Notes: a model not told the origin generated them from the letters alone. Shown: positions 50,987-61,599, counted from the first letter of the stretch. The stretch is 64,000 bases of DNA from Gari tellinella (GCA_922989275.2 OV277866.1:58209246-58273245), one strand, 5' to 3'. Program-made: numbers and translations.

Positions 50987-51241
50987 CAGTGGAGAAGACG
51001 TTGTTTTTTCTTTCCAAATAAACGCGTTAACGCTAAATTAATTATTGCCATTGCAAAACAGTTTGGAGCCCGATCAGACGCCGGGTAACCCGGCGTCTGA
51101 TCGGGTTCCAAACTGTTTGCCCATCAGATTAAACTTGATGTATATTCAGAGATGTCAACAAGTTTTCATTTTCAACGTTTAATTGCAACGGATTTGCCTT
51201 TCGTTTGCATTTAAACGGGAAGAATAACATCTTCTCCACTG
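50987..51241 (+). mobile_element. Family A MITE (A12)
   Basis: TA-flanked CAGTGGAGAAGACG...CTTCTCCACTG. The hairpin GTTTGGAGCCCGATCAG / CTGATCGGGTTCCAAAC carries changes in both arms (CCCG opposite CGGG) that keep the pairing. Confidence 0.92.
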
Positions 51242-51324
51242 TATTGCAAATGTAATTTTTACGACGAGATTTAATCAGCTTCTCATCAACATACTTTTAT
51301 CATACAGAGAAAACTCCCGTAACG

Positions 51325-51490
51325 CAATCACCCCTGCCACTTTTAATGGACGATTTCTGTTTCCAATTAAGTCTGGTTCATATTTGACAAATAAGGTTTG
51401 ATTTTAACAATATCTTGCAAAAATGGCAAACAGTAGACCCAGATAGGAGGGCCCCTATACACTGGTTGCATATGTCAAGTTTACTCATCT
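51325..51490 (-). mobile_element. Partial family C MITE (C9)
   Basis: 'ctgccacttttaatggacgatttctgtttcc' and 'aaaaatggcaaacagtagacccagatag' give the left half of reversed C. Confidence 0.6.
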
Positions 51491-51559
51491 GCCACAGCGG
51501 TAATGCACTAGTTTCAACAAACAATTCTGTGCCGTTCATTTCAAAGATTATAAATGGAG

Positions 51560-51600
51560 TCAGACTAGACGCCGAGTAACTCGGTGTCTGAACTGTTCGA
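51560..51600. repeat. Hairpin relic
   Basis: 'ggagtcagactagacgccgagtaactcggtgtctgaactg' is a decayed A-type cassette. Confidence 0.5.
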
Positions 51601-51608
51601 CCCTAAAG

Positions 51609-52078
51609 TTGAGCCTTTACCACATAGCCTGTTTCTCTTTACGAAGACGTGTGGCCACTTAAAACAGGTTGAATGTAGCTGAATGTGTCTTAACTCTTTG
51701 AACCCTAGTCACGCATATATGCGTCATTTGCGAACAGCGTACCTGTGAGGAATATACTTGTCCTATGCAAACAGTGTTGACCCAGATCAGAGGGCTCCTT
51801 AAGGAGCCCTCTGATCAGGGTCTACACTGTTTGTCATTTTGACATGTATTGTAAAATCAACCCTAAAAAGTCAAAAATGGACTTAATTGAAAACTAGAAT
51901 TGTCCATTTAATGTTTCAGGGAGGAAAGGGTTAAGGCGCATTCTACATTACTTTAATCCTGATTTGAGCTATCAATTGCTAGGATATAGACAATATTTTG
52001 GTAGATGTGGATGACTGTATAAATTGAAACTATTTTCTTCAGTTGAGAAAAGAATTAAATGCGCTTAAAGGCGCTAAG
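51609..52078 (+). mobile_element. Family B MITE (B10), interrupted at its palindrome centre
   Basis: The left half 'ctttaccacatagcctgtttc...gttgaatgtagctgaatgtgtc' ends at 51689 and the right half starts 'ggcgcattctacattac' at 51935. Between them lies a complete C element with TTAA on both sides. The right end has run into 'aggcgctaagagcgcc', so the GGGTTAA is not preserved. Confidence 0.85.
51694..51930 (+). mobile_element. Family C MITE (C10), complete, in the centre of B10
   Basis: TTAA at 51690-51693 and 51931-51934, CTCTTTGAACCCTAG...GGAGGAAAGGG. A perfect hairpin AAACAGTGTTGACCCAGATC...GGGCTCCTTAAGGAGCCC (its own tip again has TTAA). The insertion split the GCC/GGC tip of the B palindrome. 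Confidence 0.93.
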
Positions 52079-52119
52079 AGCGCCTACATTGTTTCTGCTC
52101 CTATAGCACATTGATATAT

Positions 52120-52477
52120 AGTGTGTCCTCCCTAAAACGGCCCTCCTAACAACGGCTCCCTATTCACAATGACCCTTGTTGCAGATCCCACGCTATTGCA
52201 ACTACACTATCGCCTGTTAAGATTGTCGTCTGCTGTTTATTTTCTTAAAGTTATATATAAGTAGACATTTTGATAGAATTAAATAGAATGAATATAATGA
52301 CGACAGACAAACAGTTTAAATCAAGATCAGACGCCGCGTTACGCGGCGTCTGATCTGGATTCAAGCTGTTTGCAAATGTAAGCCAGATCTTAATTTCCCA
52401 TGCCTGTAACGACTCCCTCCTAACTACACGTACAAGCTGAGTATCCCATTGGATGTCGTTGTAGAGAGGGAGCGCTG
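52120..52477 (+). mobile_element. Family D MITE (D7), complete
   Basis: 'gtgtgtcctccctaaaacggccctcc' at the left (worn) and GTAGAGAGGGAGCGCTG at the right. A perfect hairpin centre CGCCGCGTTACGCGGCG. 'gattgtcgtctgctgttt' is present. Confidence 0.88.
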
Positions 52478-52549
52478 ATGTTTGATACATTTTTACTGTT
52501 TAATAATGTTATGTTTGATACCCAAATGAAAATTAAATTGTATGCTTAA

Positions 52550-52758
52550 CCCCTTCACTGCCATGACGTCATCAAGTGTAACAATTGTCATCTGCTTCTA
52601 TTTCTCAATTATTATTTTTTTTACTTAAGATATATAATAATTGAGTGGGAGATGGAAAACAGTTTGGATCCTGACCTGATGCCGCGTTACGCGACGTCTG
52701 ATCAGAATCCAAACTGTTTGCAAATAACCATTGTACTCGAGGTAAGACAGTAAAGGGA
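52550..52758 (+). mobile_element. Family F MITE (F7), complete
   Basis: TTAA at 52546-52549 and 52759-52762; CCCCTTCACTGCC...GACAGTAAAGGG. The hairpin is CAGTTTGGATCCTGACCTGA...CGTCTGATCAGAATCC. 'acaattgtcatctgctt' lies left of it. It is the best F copy here and defines the family ends. Confidence 0.87.
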
Positions 52759-52899
52759 TTAATGCTAATAAGGAATACGTTTACTTTAATTAATACTGGA
52801 GAGAGAATATTTGTTTTCGACTGTATACATATTTTATTCCACTTTCTTCTTACTCTCAAGTCTTTTTAAAAAAACCAAGATAAATATTTGTCTAAAATT

Positions 52900-53113
52900 T
52901 GTTTACGCTAAAACTATTATTTACAATACAAACAGTTTGGAGCCAGATCAGACGCCGGATAATCCGGAGTCTGATCAGGCTCCAAACTGTTTGCCACCAA
53001 GATAAACATGAATTATCAGAATTGTCTAAAAGTTGTTCTTTTCTACGTTTTATTGCTAAATGCGTTTGCGTACGTTTGCGTTCAAACGGGAAAGAATAAC
53101 AGATTCGCCACTG
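52900..53113 (+). mobile_element. Family A MITE (A13), left end missing
   Basis: It starts in 'gtttacgctaaaactattattt', the hairpin closes on CGGATAATCCGG, and it ends TCGCCACTG plus TA. Confidence 0.88.
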
Positions 53114-53114
53114 T

Positions 53115-53925
53115 AAGCGACCCTCTTTTAAAAACAAATGACTGGAGAAACCATGACTTGTTAATGCAGGACAAGGATTAACCCACAGGTACTTGACCCA
53201 TTCTTTACAAAAATGTATAAAAATATATTTTTTTGGCAATCCCGTAGAGAAAAAGGTAAACATCGAGGCCGTTTACTGTGAAAACCGACTAGATCACCCC
53301 TACATTAACGCAAATTCTTGTGGCCGTCAGAATCGATGTGGCCAACTTTTTAGCACATATTCCTAATAAATACACATATATGTACTGTGTTTACTATGGA
53401 GCGCATTCGTTGCCAAAAATCCAGACATGCAATCACCCAGTTTTCAATTATTGTTTGGCCAAAAACGATATGTATTTGTATAAATGTCGTTTAGAATCAT
53501 GCAAACTTAACATGTTAATGTCTGTTTACATGTGTATACTGTATTCCATAAAAAGGTAAAAATAGTTTATACTTTAAACACTTGCAATTCTTTCATGTAA
53601 AGCTGTTAACAAGGGAACCAAAATCCACGATTTAATGTTACTTTCTAAGACAGAACTACATATAACCAACATTTGAAATAAACATTTTCCGCCTGGAAGA
53701 ATTGAAAGTACGCTTTGCGAAAGACGTTTCACCTTTTGCAAACAGACACCATACAATGAACATCGGATATTCGCCAATGTACAACGGACAATGTAGAAAG
53801 TAACAAATGAGTCACGAGGGCGTGTCTTAGCTACATAAGCCCCTCCTTCGACGCGTCAATTTTCCTTCGTGAAGTTTCGGTATTTCCTAGAACGTATGCC
53901 AAGAACTCTGAGGTGTTCCGAGTGA
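53115..53925. other. No recognised feature
   Basis: A few chance frames (79 and 67 codons) without domains. No repeat structure identified. Confidence 0.4.
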
Positions 53926-53958
53926 CTATAATTCTGCTTTACTTTCAACCTGCTTTAA
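53925..53958. repeat. Family B arm fragment
   Basis: 'attctgctttactttcaacctgcttta' is the right arm of the B hairpin. The next element starts at the TTAA that ends it. Confidence 0.75.
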
Positions 53959-54190
53959 AGGGACTCGCAACCGGATGGTGTTCTTGTCAAAATAAAATAA
54001 AATACTCAAATAAAAGCAAATTTGTGGCATTATTTGGTTTTTGACATTAAAAACATATGATCAGTCCAAAAAACGTCTCAAGAATCGTCACCGAATCTTA
54101 GTTTTTTAGATATTTTCCATCGTTTTTCCATAGCGTTAGCTAACGGTATAGTTGTTGTTGTTGCTTCTCTACACGGGGTCAGACATAAAT
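53959..54190 (+). mobile_element. TTAA TIR element (as 47831), left part only
   Basis: After TTAA (53955-53958), AGGGACTCGCAACCGGATGG and ~225 bp match 47831-48062 with few changes, ending in 'ctacacggggtcagacata'. The tRNA-like half and right end are absent. Confidence 0.85.
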
Positions 54191-54214
54191 AGATGCACCA
54201 ATAGGGTTCAAATG

Positions 54215-54330
54215 GTTAAAGAAGCTGAGCCCACCTTAAAGCAGGATAAAAGTAAAGCAGTTAATCAAAAGCTGCCACAGGAGATTTCTGCTTTACTTTT
54301 ATCTTGCTGTAAGCAACCACTTTAACCATT
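54215..54330. mobile_element. B/E-type hairpin element, fragment
   Basis: The arms 'accttaaagcaggataaaagtaaagcag' and 'ctgctttacttttatcttgctgtaagc' flank 'aaagctgccacaggagattt'. Intermediate between the B and E centres. Confidence 0.65.
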
Positions 54331-54449
54331 TCACACATAGATGCACATGTTGGCATTTTTTTTTAAATTATTCCTATTACAAATTTAATGCATGTACCTT
54401 TTCATACTTCTACAAATATTATCCTGATAAAGAGTCATTGGAAACCTTG

Positions 54450-54661
54450 AGTCGTTTTATAAAACTTTGTACGACGAATGTTGTCGTAAGTCAGATTATA
54501 AAAGTCTCAATTATTATTTATTTCTCAATCTAATCCTGTCTTGTAACATCTTTTTGGAATCGTCTTGAAAATGTCACAAGACAGGATTAAATAGAGAAAT
54601 CAGAAATTAAATGTATTTTAAAGTTTTGACTTACGACAACAATTTTTATGAAACGGGCCCC
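54450..54661. mobile_element. GGGGCCCGTTTCATAAA MITE (Q2)
   Basis: The right end is ATGAAACGGGCCCC; the left 'agtcgttttataaaac' is worn. 'tgttgtcgtaagtcagatt' and 'ttttgacttacgacaac' pair. The inner fold around 'cctgtcttgtaacat/gtcacaagacagg' is present. Confidence 0.78.
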
Positions 54662-54674
54662 TGCCCTGCATCTG

Positions 54675-54751
54675 GGCAGATGGATGTTTAAAGCAGGCAC
54701 ATGTAAAGCAGAAAAGCTCTTTCAGGAACTATCTGCTTTACTTCAGTCTGC
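54675..54751. repeat. Small B-like hairpin
   Basis: 'ttaaagcaggcacatgtaaagcag' and 'ctgctttacttcagtctgcttaa' enclose 'aaaagctctttcaggaacta'. No outer parts. Confidence 0.7.
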
Positions 54752-54755
54752 TTAA

Positions 54756-54998
54756 CCTATTACCCCACAGCCTGTTTCTAGTATTGAAGACACGTGACCA
54801 CTTAAAGCAGGTTGAAAGTAAAGCAGAATGTGCCTTAAGGCACATTCTGCTTTACTTTCAGCCTGCTTTAAGCTACAGTCTGCTAGGAAATAGAAAACAT
54901 TTCTTATGATACATATTCATGGCTGTAAAAATTGGAATTAATTCTTTAGTGGATGAATAAATGAAAGGCGTAAAAAGGTGTATTTATGGGGTAATGGG
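54756..54998 (+). mobile_element. Family B MITE (B13), complete
   Basis: TTAA at 54752-54755 and 54999-55002; 'cctattaccccacagcc' to 'gggtaatggg'. A perfect hairpin closes on GTGCCTTAAGGCAC, a paired change relative to the GCGCC form. Confidence 0.92.
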
Positions 54999-55033
54999 TT
55001 AAGCAAGCACCTGTCTGTCAAACTGGCTACATA

Positions 55034-55260
55034 CAGTGGAGAAAATGTTATTCTTTCCCAATAAACGCGTTTACGCTAAAACTATTATTTCTATTGCAAA
55101 CAGTTTGGAGCCAGATCAGACGCTGGGTAACCCGGCGTCTGATCAGGCTCCAAACTGTTTGTCACCAATATAAACATGAATTATCAGAATTGTCCAAAAG
55201 TTGCACTTTTCTATGTTTTAGTGTTTTGCGGTTCGTTTAAACGGGAAAGAATAACGTATT
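55034..55260 (+). mobile_element. Family A MITE (A14), right end missing
   Basis: TA then CAGTGGAGAA; hairpin with CGCTGGGTAACCCGGCG (one mismatch). It ends at 'aacgtattc' without CTCCACTG. Confidence 0.88.
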
Positions 55261-55261
55261 C

Positions 55262-55808
55262 ATAGGGCTAGGTAAACCCCCGGCGAACGATTCCGGTAAG
55301 ATCCGATTTAGTTTACTCCGCCCAAATTAATATTCGTAGTATTCCGTAAAAAATCCTTATAAGGTCATAGCAAAATTCGCTAGTTTTGCATTTGGAGAAA
55401 TGTAATTCTCGACTTGCAAGAGTCAACTGTACACTGGAGAAATGTCAATGTCGGTCGTCAATCCGCAACTTTCGGTTTATATCTGTGTTCAAGTTTATTG
55501 AAAACAGATGATTTCAGTTGGATTTTCGGATGCAGTTCTTTGCTTGTGACGGTTTGAGGAATTTCATTCTGATCTGTAGGATTAATTTGTCAATTTCATG
55601 AAATGTAAAGCGGGTGTTTGCTTTGAACAAAGCAGAAAGTCAATTCTAAAAATAGCATTGTATGGTCATGACTAACTTCTGGACAAGTCACATTTATATT
55701 TTGTACAGTCGGGTTTGTATTTTATACAAACTACAAAATAGATGTTAGCATCTACATGTCTAGATTATTGGCAACGATTGCGCTCCATAGTTTACTGGTG
55801 AACCTTGT
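55262..55808. other. No recognised feature
   Basis: No gene, array or TIR found. Confidence 0.35.
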
Positions 55809-55811
55809 TTA

Positions 55812-56085
55812 CGGTAAAACCTCTCTTAACCGGAAACTCTTTGGAAAAGGAAGTAGACCGGTCAGGTGACTACTAAATGCAAGATATAAGTATTGCGGAA
55901 AGCTCTCAAATTGAGCTTTCTGATTTACTTTTATCATGCATTAAGCCACCTGTTACCCATTGCTACGGTCAATCGTTGGCAGTTTCAAGTTTTGTCATTT
56001 TTTACATTTTATTTTATTTCATTACATTGATGTTTCGTTTTGTTCAACCGGAACAAGACTATTTAACGTCGTCTCCACTGTATCG
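55812..56085. mobile_element. Family E/A composite relic (E5)
   Basis: 'cggtaaaacctctcttaaccgg' is an E-like left end. The hairpin 'atgcaagatataagtattgcgg.aagctc' pairs with 'gagctttctgatttacttttatcatgcat'. The tail 'gaacaagactatttaacgtcgtctccactg' (56050-56079) is an A right end, so two elements are joined or overlapping. Confidence 0.55.
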
Positions 56086-56272
56086 GTAAAACTCCCAGAT
56101 CGACATACAGATAACCTAACACATTCCCTGCTCTGACTACGCTCTATCGACAATAATAAGCCAAACCTCTGTAAACAAAACCTTTCTACACCAAGGAGCT
56201 ACAATCTCCTCGATGTACAATAACGTGTACTTGCTTAACTCATTTTTGCTAGCACTTTGAGTAAGTTATATA

Positions 56273-56604
56273 CAGTACTGCACCTTATTAATTTGAATTG
56301 ATAATCGCAAGCGAATTGCCATCGAATTGCCATCGAATTGCAATCGAATCGGGCGCTTCTAAAAACAAATCCTACTTTTGAAAATTTTTACGCGAATTTC
56401 TAAAGCGGTTGTGACAAAAAATGAATCGAAAAAATTAACGAAGGCATATTTGCGAACATTTGTGAGATACACCATTCAATAAACTTATCCGAGAGTATAG
56501 TTACTATTTTGAATCGCAAGCGAATTGCCATCGAATTGCAAGCGAATTGCCATCGAATTGCAAGCGAATCGCAAAAATTGTTAATTTAATAAGGTTTAGT
56601 ACTG
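56273..56604. mobile_element. Family S element with internal 11-13 bp repeats
   Basis: TA at 56271-56272 and 56605-56606. The ends are CAGTACTGCACCTTATTAA and TTAATAAGGTTTAGTACTG. Near each end is an array of 'gaattgccatc'/'gaattgcaagc' units (56300-56350 and 56513-56575). It carries no frame. A TA-target MITE by its ends. Confidence 0.8.
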
Positions 56605-56929
56605 TAGCTCATAAACTCATCTACTTAACTAAATAATTGCAAAATTTGGACCCAAAGCAGACATCGATTCAATTGGAGTCATGCCTGGATGTAAACTCTT
56701 CAAGGTTGTATGTCTTCATTTGATATTAAAGGGAGTCCTTAGATCCATTAAAGGATGGCAAATCGGACCGCAGAGCTTTAAATCGGTATCAAAATCACTA
56801 ACTGTGACGCCACTGATATAGATGTAATATACGTACGTACTCTCTCTCAGCTAGTATCCACTGTTTTTTTCAATTAATATTAAATTACTTATGCACTTGA
56901 TTGAATTACCTTTCCTAGCCTTGAAACTT

Positions 56930-57080
56930 CAACTTGACAAATCCAGTTTCAAATTAAGTCTAGTCCATCTTATTGCTAGATCTATTTAGGGGTTATCTTT
57001 TATCTTTTCTTCATACATTGTAAAATGACAAACGGTGCTGACCCTGATCAGAGGACTCCGTAATGGCGACCTGACAATAG
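56930..57080 (-). mobile_element. Partial family C MITE (C11)
   Basis: 'ccttgaaacttcaacttgacaaatccag' to 'gaccctgatcagaggactcc'; the second arm and right end are missing. Confidence 0.65.
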
Positions 57081-57321
57081 TACTCACTAGTCACTATCTT
57101 TTCATCGTTGGCTGGCATAGCTCTAAAATTGACACACTATAATTTCAAAATCATGGACAACTAGACGCTCTCCCAAGAGCTTTCCAAATGCCTAGACAGC
57201 AGTTCTACGCTGTCTGCCTTTGGTGTCCATTTCTCTCATCATATTCCAGACTAAATGTTGGGAAGATTCATGTCTTACAGTCTCTTTGGGACGTCCAAGG
57301 GCATGGTGATTTCAACTAGTA

Positions 57322-57567
57322 CAGTGGAGAATCTGTTATTCTTTCCCAATAAACGCGTTTACGCTAAAACTATTATTTGCAGTGCAAACAGTTTGGAGCC
57401 AGATCAGACGCCGGGTAACCCGGCGTCTGATCAGGGTCCAAACTGTTTGCCACCAAGATAAACAAGAATTATTAGAATTGTCCAAAAGTTGTTCTTTTCT
57501 ACGTTTTAGTGCTTTGCGTTTGCGTACGTTTGCGTTTAAACGGGCAAGAATAACCGATTCTCCACTG
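57322..57567 (+). mobile_element. Family A MITE (A16), complete
   Basis: TA-flanked CAGTGGAGAA...TTCTCCACTG; hairpin GTTTGGAGCCAGATCAG...GGGTAACCC. The 66-68 codon frames are readings of the element. Confidence 0.93.
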
Positions 57568-57569
57568 TA

Positions 57570-58165
57570 TCACCTACTTTGAGCTTTGGATCAGATGACA
57601 CTATTTGAACCAAGGTTTGTACGAGTCACTTCCTCGGGGAATATTAGTTTGTTCCCAAGATATAGTCTTTAAGAGCAGTTCATGGATTCATGAGCATTTC
57701 AACTGATAGCGGTGAATGCGAATAATTCCTTTTCTGACATTCTTACACGAAGCTTTGAAGGGAATGAGATAAGCCAAAACTTCCTGAAAACATTTCTCAT
57801 CATCATCTCATCTCATCATCCAACGACACTATATAATGACCTTTTCAGTATCACAGTTCCGTAAAACCAAACTCAATCACTCATTCTGTGATGCCTTTCT
57901 TCCTTTTCTCAGAGTGTCTAAACTAGTATTTTGACGTCACCATAAGCATGCATAATGCAGGATATGACTCAATGAACCTATGCATTTCCACAGTAGGCAT
58001 GTTGGGTCACCCGATAATTTCCATCTGTGAAAAATTGTTAGCAAAAGCAACATGTCATAATTATACATAACAAAAAAGAAAAGTCAGAAAGGTTCCTATC
58101 TCCACATCTCCCGTCATGCAATGCTCCTATCTGCTCGTTTCTATATACATTGTCCAGTTTTCTTG
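57570..58165. other. No gene; segment related to 62.7-62.9 kb
   Basis: 'ttcctgaaaacatttctcatcatcatctcatctcatc' at about 57780-57820 resembles the reverse complement of 62725-62768. The resemblance extends loosely into 'gaagctttgaagggaatgag'. An unrecognised dispersed repeat. Confidence 0.4.
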
Positions 58166-58174
58166 GGGTCTTAA

Positions 58175-58417
58175 CCCGTTACCCCAAAGCCTGTATTTTA
58201 GTTTTGAAAAAAGTGACCACTGAAAGCAGGTTGAAAGTAAAGCAGAATGCCCCTGAGGGCGCATTCTGCTTTACTTTCAGCCTGCTTTAAGCAACTATCT
58301 CTTAGGATAAAGAAAATAGTTCTATTGGAACATGTTTATGACTGTATAAGTTGGAACTATTTTCTTTCGCGGAGGAATAAATCAATGCGCTAAAAGGCGC
58401 TTCTATCAGAAAAAGGG
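58175..58417 (+). mobile_element. Family B MITE (B14), complete
   Basis: TTAA at 58171-58174 and 58418-58421; CCCGTTACCCCAAAGCC...AAAAAGGG. The hairpin tip GCCCCTGAGGGCGC has one mismatch. Confidence 0.9.
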
Positions 58418-58581
58418 TTAACTGAACATTATCGGATGCACATATCTGTGCTTCTATCCTTTTCAATTCTGACTTCATGAATGCCCTTGCCTCTTGTCAG
58501 AATGACCAATCCACCAACAAGTGTCTACCGTCCATATCTACTCTTCACTGTGTGAAATCCCTTCTATGCCCTGATGCTTTA

Positions 58582-58800
58582 CCCAAAATTTACGCCCAGT
58601 GGGATTCTCCCATGTCTATATATTTTATTAGTCCATTTTTTTTCAAAGGGATGCCAGGTCAAAACTTCATTTTCATTTTGTTTTAAACTTCCTATCAGCA
58701 AACAGTGTAGACTCTGATCAGACGCCGCATTATGCGGCGTCTGATCAGAGTCTACACTGTTGGCCTATGTCTCATATATGGGAGCATGGGCACAAATGGG
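58582..58800 (+). mobile_element. Family H MITE (H2)
   Basis: 'acccaaaatttacgcccagtggg' at the left, GGGCACAAATGGG then TTAT at the right. A perfect hairpin AAACAGTGTAGACTCTGATC...CGCCGCATTATGCGGCG. It matches H1 closely. Confidence 0.88.
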
Positions 58801-58819
58801 TTATTAAGCAAAAGACTAT

Positions 58820-58931
58820 GTTAATCATTTGTTTTGTATGAAATGCCTTTTGTTTCATGTACTTGTATATAAGTTGAGGGCCTCATGGAAGATTGGTTTT
58901 TACCAAATGAGTTCTCTCGTTATATAAAGTC

Positions 58932-58965
<34 letters not shown>
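58820..58965 (+). mobile_element. LINE 3' end with (tta)n tail
   Basis: 'acttgtatataagttgagggcctcatggaagattgg', 'aaatgagttctctcg', 'ataaagtcttta' and ten ATT units (58935-58965). Same 3' end as 27306-27420. Confidence 0.7.
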
Positions 58966-59089
58966 TCTTGACATACTGACCACTTCCTGTTTGTATTAAC
59001 TTCTATGCATTTGTCACTGATATCATCGTCGCTAAAATGTCTGAGAGTTAGGTGCAGTTCCATTGTGGCCTCGGTCCTATATAAAGGTG

Positions 59090-59222
59090 TTTAATGCGTA
59101 ATGCGGAGTCAGAACAGAGCTTACACTGTTTGCTGGTAGGAATTTCAATATAAAACAAAACGAAAATGAACATGAAAATTTAGACCAGGCACGCCTTAGA
59201 TAAAAAAAAATGGGACTAATTC
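59090..59222 (-). mobile_element. Family H-like relic (H4)
   Basis: 'taatgcggagtcagaacagagcttacactgtttgctgg' and 'aaaatttagaccaggcacg' match the 10.2-10.35 kb relic. One arm only. Confidence 0.5.
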
Positions 59223-59223
59223 A

Positions 59224-59275
59224 ACCGGCGGTAGAAGTCCAGGGTTCGTAAGTTCGATCCCCCGCCGCACCAGCG
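59224..59275 (+). other. Partial tRNA-like segment
   Basis: 'ggcggtagaagtccagggttcgtaagttcgatcccccgccgc': the T-arm 'agttcgatcccc' and a GGCGG/CCGCC pairing are seen, but there is no complete box A. Possibly the head of a decayed SINE. Confidence 0.4.
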
Positions 59276-59359
59276 GCCTGACTAGGGGATTTTGTCCGAG
59301 CAAAATATGAACCGCGAATAGCCCCTCTCCACCAGGGGTTAAAATTGGTACATGTGAAG

Positions 59360-59440
59360 GGTTTTAGCCAGTGTAATGAAATAAAGTGACTCCCGTAATA
59401 GAGTGACCCCCAGTAAAAATATTTCGACCTGGGCCTACAC
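59360..59440 (+). repeat. Relic related to the 3.5 kb element's ends
   Basis: 'ccagtgtaatgaaataaagtgactcccgtaatagagtgacccccagt' parallels CCGGTGTAACGAAGTATTTTGACCCCC at 17604. Only one end is seen. Confidence 0.5.
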
Positions 59441-60041
59441 GTCATATATATTAGCAGTGCTCAACATAGGCAAGAGGCTCAATGATCAGGGGAGTGAATG
59501 CACAGTCGGCTGAACGGTCAATCGGACTGAAAGTAGACTGTAACTTGGTACGTTTTACTTTTAATATCAGCATGGAAGAATCCATTGGGTGCAACTGGGT
59601 TAAATCTTGTACTCGTCTACTATACAGAGGTAAAATACGGTTAAAGACATTAAGCCAGTCCATTCATTGATTCCCCCATTGTATTCACTAGGTGTCAAAA
59701 TACAGGTATACCGGTATAGAGCATGAGAAAATTGCCCAGGCAACGGCTCAGCTTTGAATAGAGGCCCTTACATAATAGATCTCAATAGATTTTTCAATGG
59801 GTTTTACTAACCAAGCTATCAAACATAAGGTGCGGGCCTCACATGAGACGCCTGAATGATTCTTTGCCTAGACGCTAGCAGAGTAAGTGCATGGGCTCAA
59901 TGCTTTGACTCAAACTTTCTACGGTGATAGGTGTTACCACCCAAGCTTGGTCATGTAATGACTTGAACGGGCTCGAAATTTCGTATGAAGAACGTGCGAT
60001 GCCCGAGAGTTCATTGGCGCTTGTGTCGTAGGCTGCCCGTA

Positions 60042-60267
60042 CAGTATAGACTTTGTTATTCTTTCCCGTTTAAACGCAAACAAAACGCAAAACATTAAAC
60101 TGTAGAAAATGACAACCTTTTGAAAATTCTGAGTTTTCATTTTTATTTGAGTGGCAAACTGTTTGGAGCCTGATCAGACGCCGGATTACCCGGCGTCTGA
60201 TCTGGCTCCAAACAGTTTGCAATGGAAATAATAGGTTTATAGGGAAAGAATAACGTTTTCTCCACTG
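60042..60267 (-). mobile_element. Family A MITE (A17)
   Basis: TA then CAGTATAGAC (worn); TTCTCCACTG then TA at the right. The hairpin GTTTGGAGCCTGATCAG...CTGATCTGGCTCC closes on CGGATTACCCGG. The 'cgtttacgc' side is shortened. Confidence 0.88.
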
Positions 60268-60319
60268 TATAAAATGGTCCACGAACTACTGTGATCGAGG
60301 CTTATAAACTAGTTGTCTG

Positions 60320-60480
60320 AACCCTTGGCCAGATACGATATAGTTGTCATCTGCAAATAATTATAAAATGAAATTTCAAGGCAATATTAGCTCAAAGAGC
60401 CTTAACTCGAGGGTCAAACAGTATGGATCCTGATCAGACACTGACTGGATCCAAACTATTCGTTAAATGTAATAAAGTCG
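60320..60480. repeat. Family F relic (F9)
   Basis: 'atatagttgtcatctgcaaa' and 'caaacagtatggatcctgatcagacactgactggatccaaact' (a short fold). The ends are missing. Confidence 0.5.
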
Positions 60481-61375
60481 CTGCAATTAGGCCAGGCGAA
60501 TTGGCTTAAGCAGAAAGATGGTAGAGTGTTTTTGGAAATACAGTCCAAACTCGATACTTCGAACTCGCTTAAATCGATTATACCAGTACCGGTATTTCAT
60601 AAGTGAATTTCAACAATTCGAGTTCGCTTAAGGTGGTTCGACAGCGGGCGGCCCGCATCTCGAGTTCCGGAAATGCTGATGACTTTCACCTGATCTTTGC
60701 GGCACGTGCTTATAGTAGTATCCTGGTTCACCCAATTACCGGTGATCTAAGGATTCGTCTGACTATTTCTCATCAATTAATAAGGTTTTTAACTAAAAAA
60801 TATATTAACCATATAAAGTAAACATTTCTTTATGATTTTCAGCTTTAATATATAAATACACCCATAATTTGACATAAATAATCATAGTCAACTGTAGCGA
60901 GTGCGCCGCCATGTTTGTTTTGGTTACTCGTCCTATTATCGGTTATGAGGTAAAATGACACCCGGAATAATTTTCAGGTATCGGCTTGAACTTCTATCAA
61001 ACATTATTAAAGAAAGGCTATCTGTTAACATAATTTTTAACTAAAAAGTTGTAATATATTCCGTCACATTTTTTCACAGTGGGGGCAATGGAATATGTCA
61101 CATTATACAAATAGGTTAAATGGTTTTATATGGGGAGAAAATGATTTATCTTGCGTAATTAATAAAAAAAATGCACACTTTCCCTTTAGGAAAGTTTTTT
61201 TTTGCTTTATACACATTAGTCTTGAGCAGCAGCCGAAAGATAAACGGAAGTTACGGTTTTACACATGCGCGTAGCGGCGCTATGCGGAATACTCGGAAGT
61301 CACCGGTAATAGGATGTCCACGGTAAACGGGTCAATGGCGGTAAATTTAGATAAAGAAAAGTTTGATCTGCCTCA

Positions 61376-61452
61376 GTGTCTTCTCTGTTAGTGCAGTTGG
61401 TACGGTGAATGACTTGCAATCCAAAGGTTTTAGGTTCGATTCCCACTCGCTT
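61376..61452 (+). other. tRNA-like segment in the 1.64 kb element
   Basis: Box A-like 'ttagtgcagttggta' and an exact box B form 'ggttcgattcc' lie 45 bases apart, followed by a T9 run at about 61459 that could end Pol III transcription. The anticodon arm 'tgacttgcaatcc' is only partly paired. The best Pol III promoter candidate in the window besides the SINE. Confidence 0.6.
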
Positions 61453-61599
61453 CAAAACTTTTTTTTTAACAAATTGTCCGATTTTAGTGACTAGTCAATT
61501 CATAACGCAGTGACCAAAGGACAGGCTATGTTTAGTCTAGTAATACTGAATAATATCAGATGCAAGTATAGTCAAGTGACAGCTAAATTTGTAAGGATT

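Noticed and set aside
57095..57320. Possible exon on the minus strand (reading with LVWNMMREMDTKGRQRR)
   Set aside because: Interrupted by stops, with no recognised domain and no supporting neighbour; kept only as a note.
61376..61452. Functional tRNA gene
   Set aside because: Box A and B are good but acceptor and anticodon stems do not pair well; treated as a tRNA-like promoter segment.
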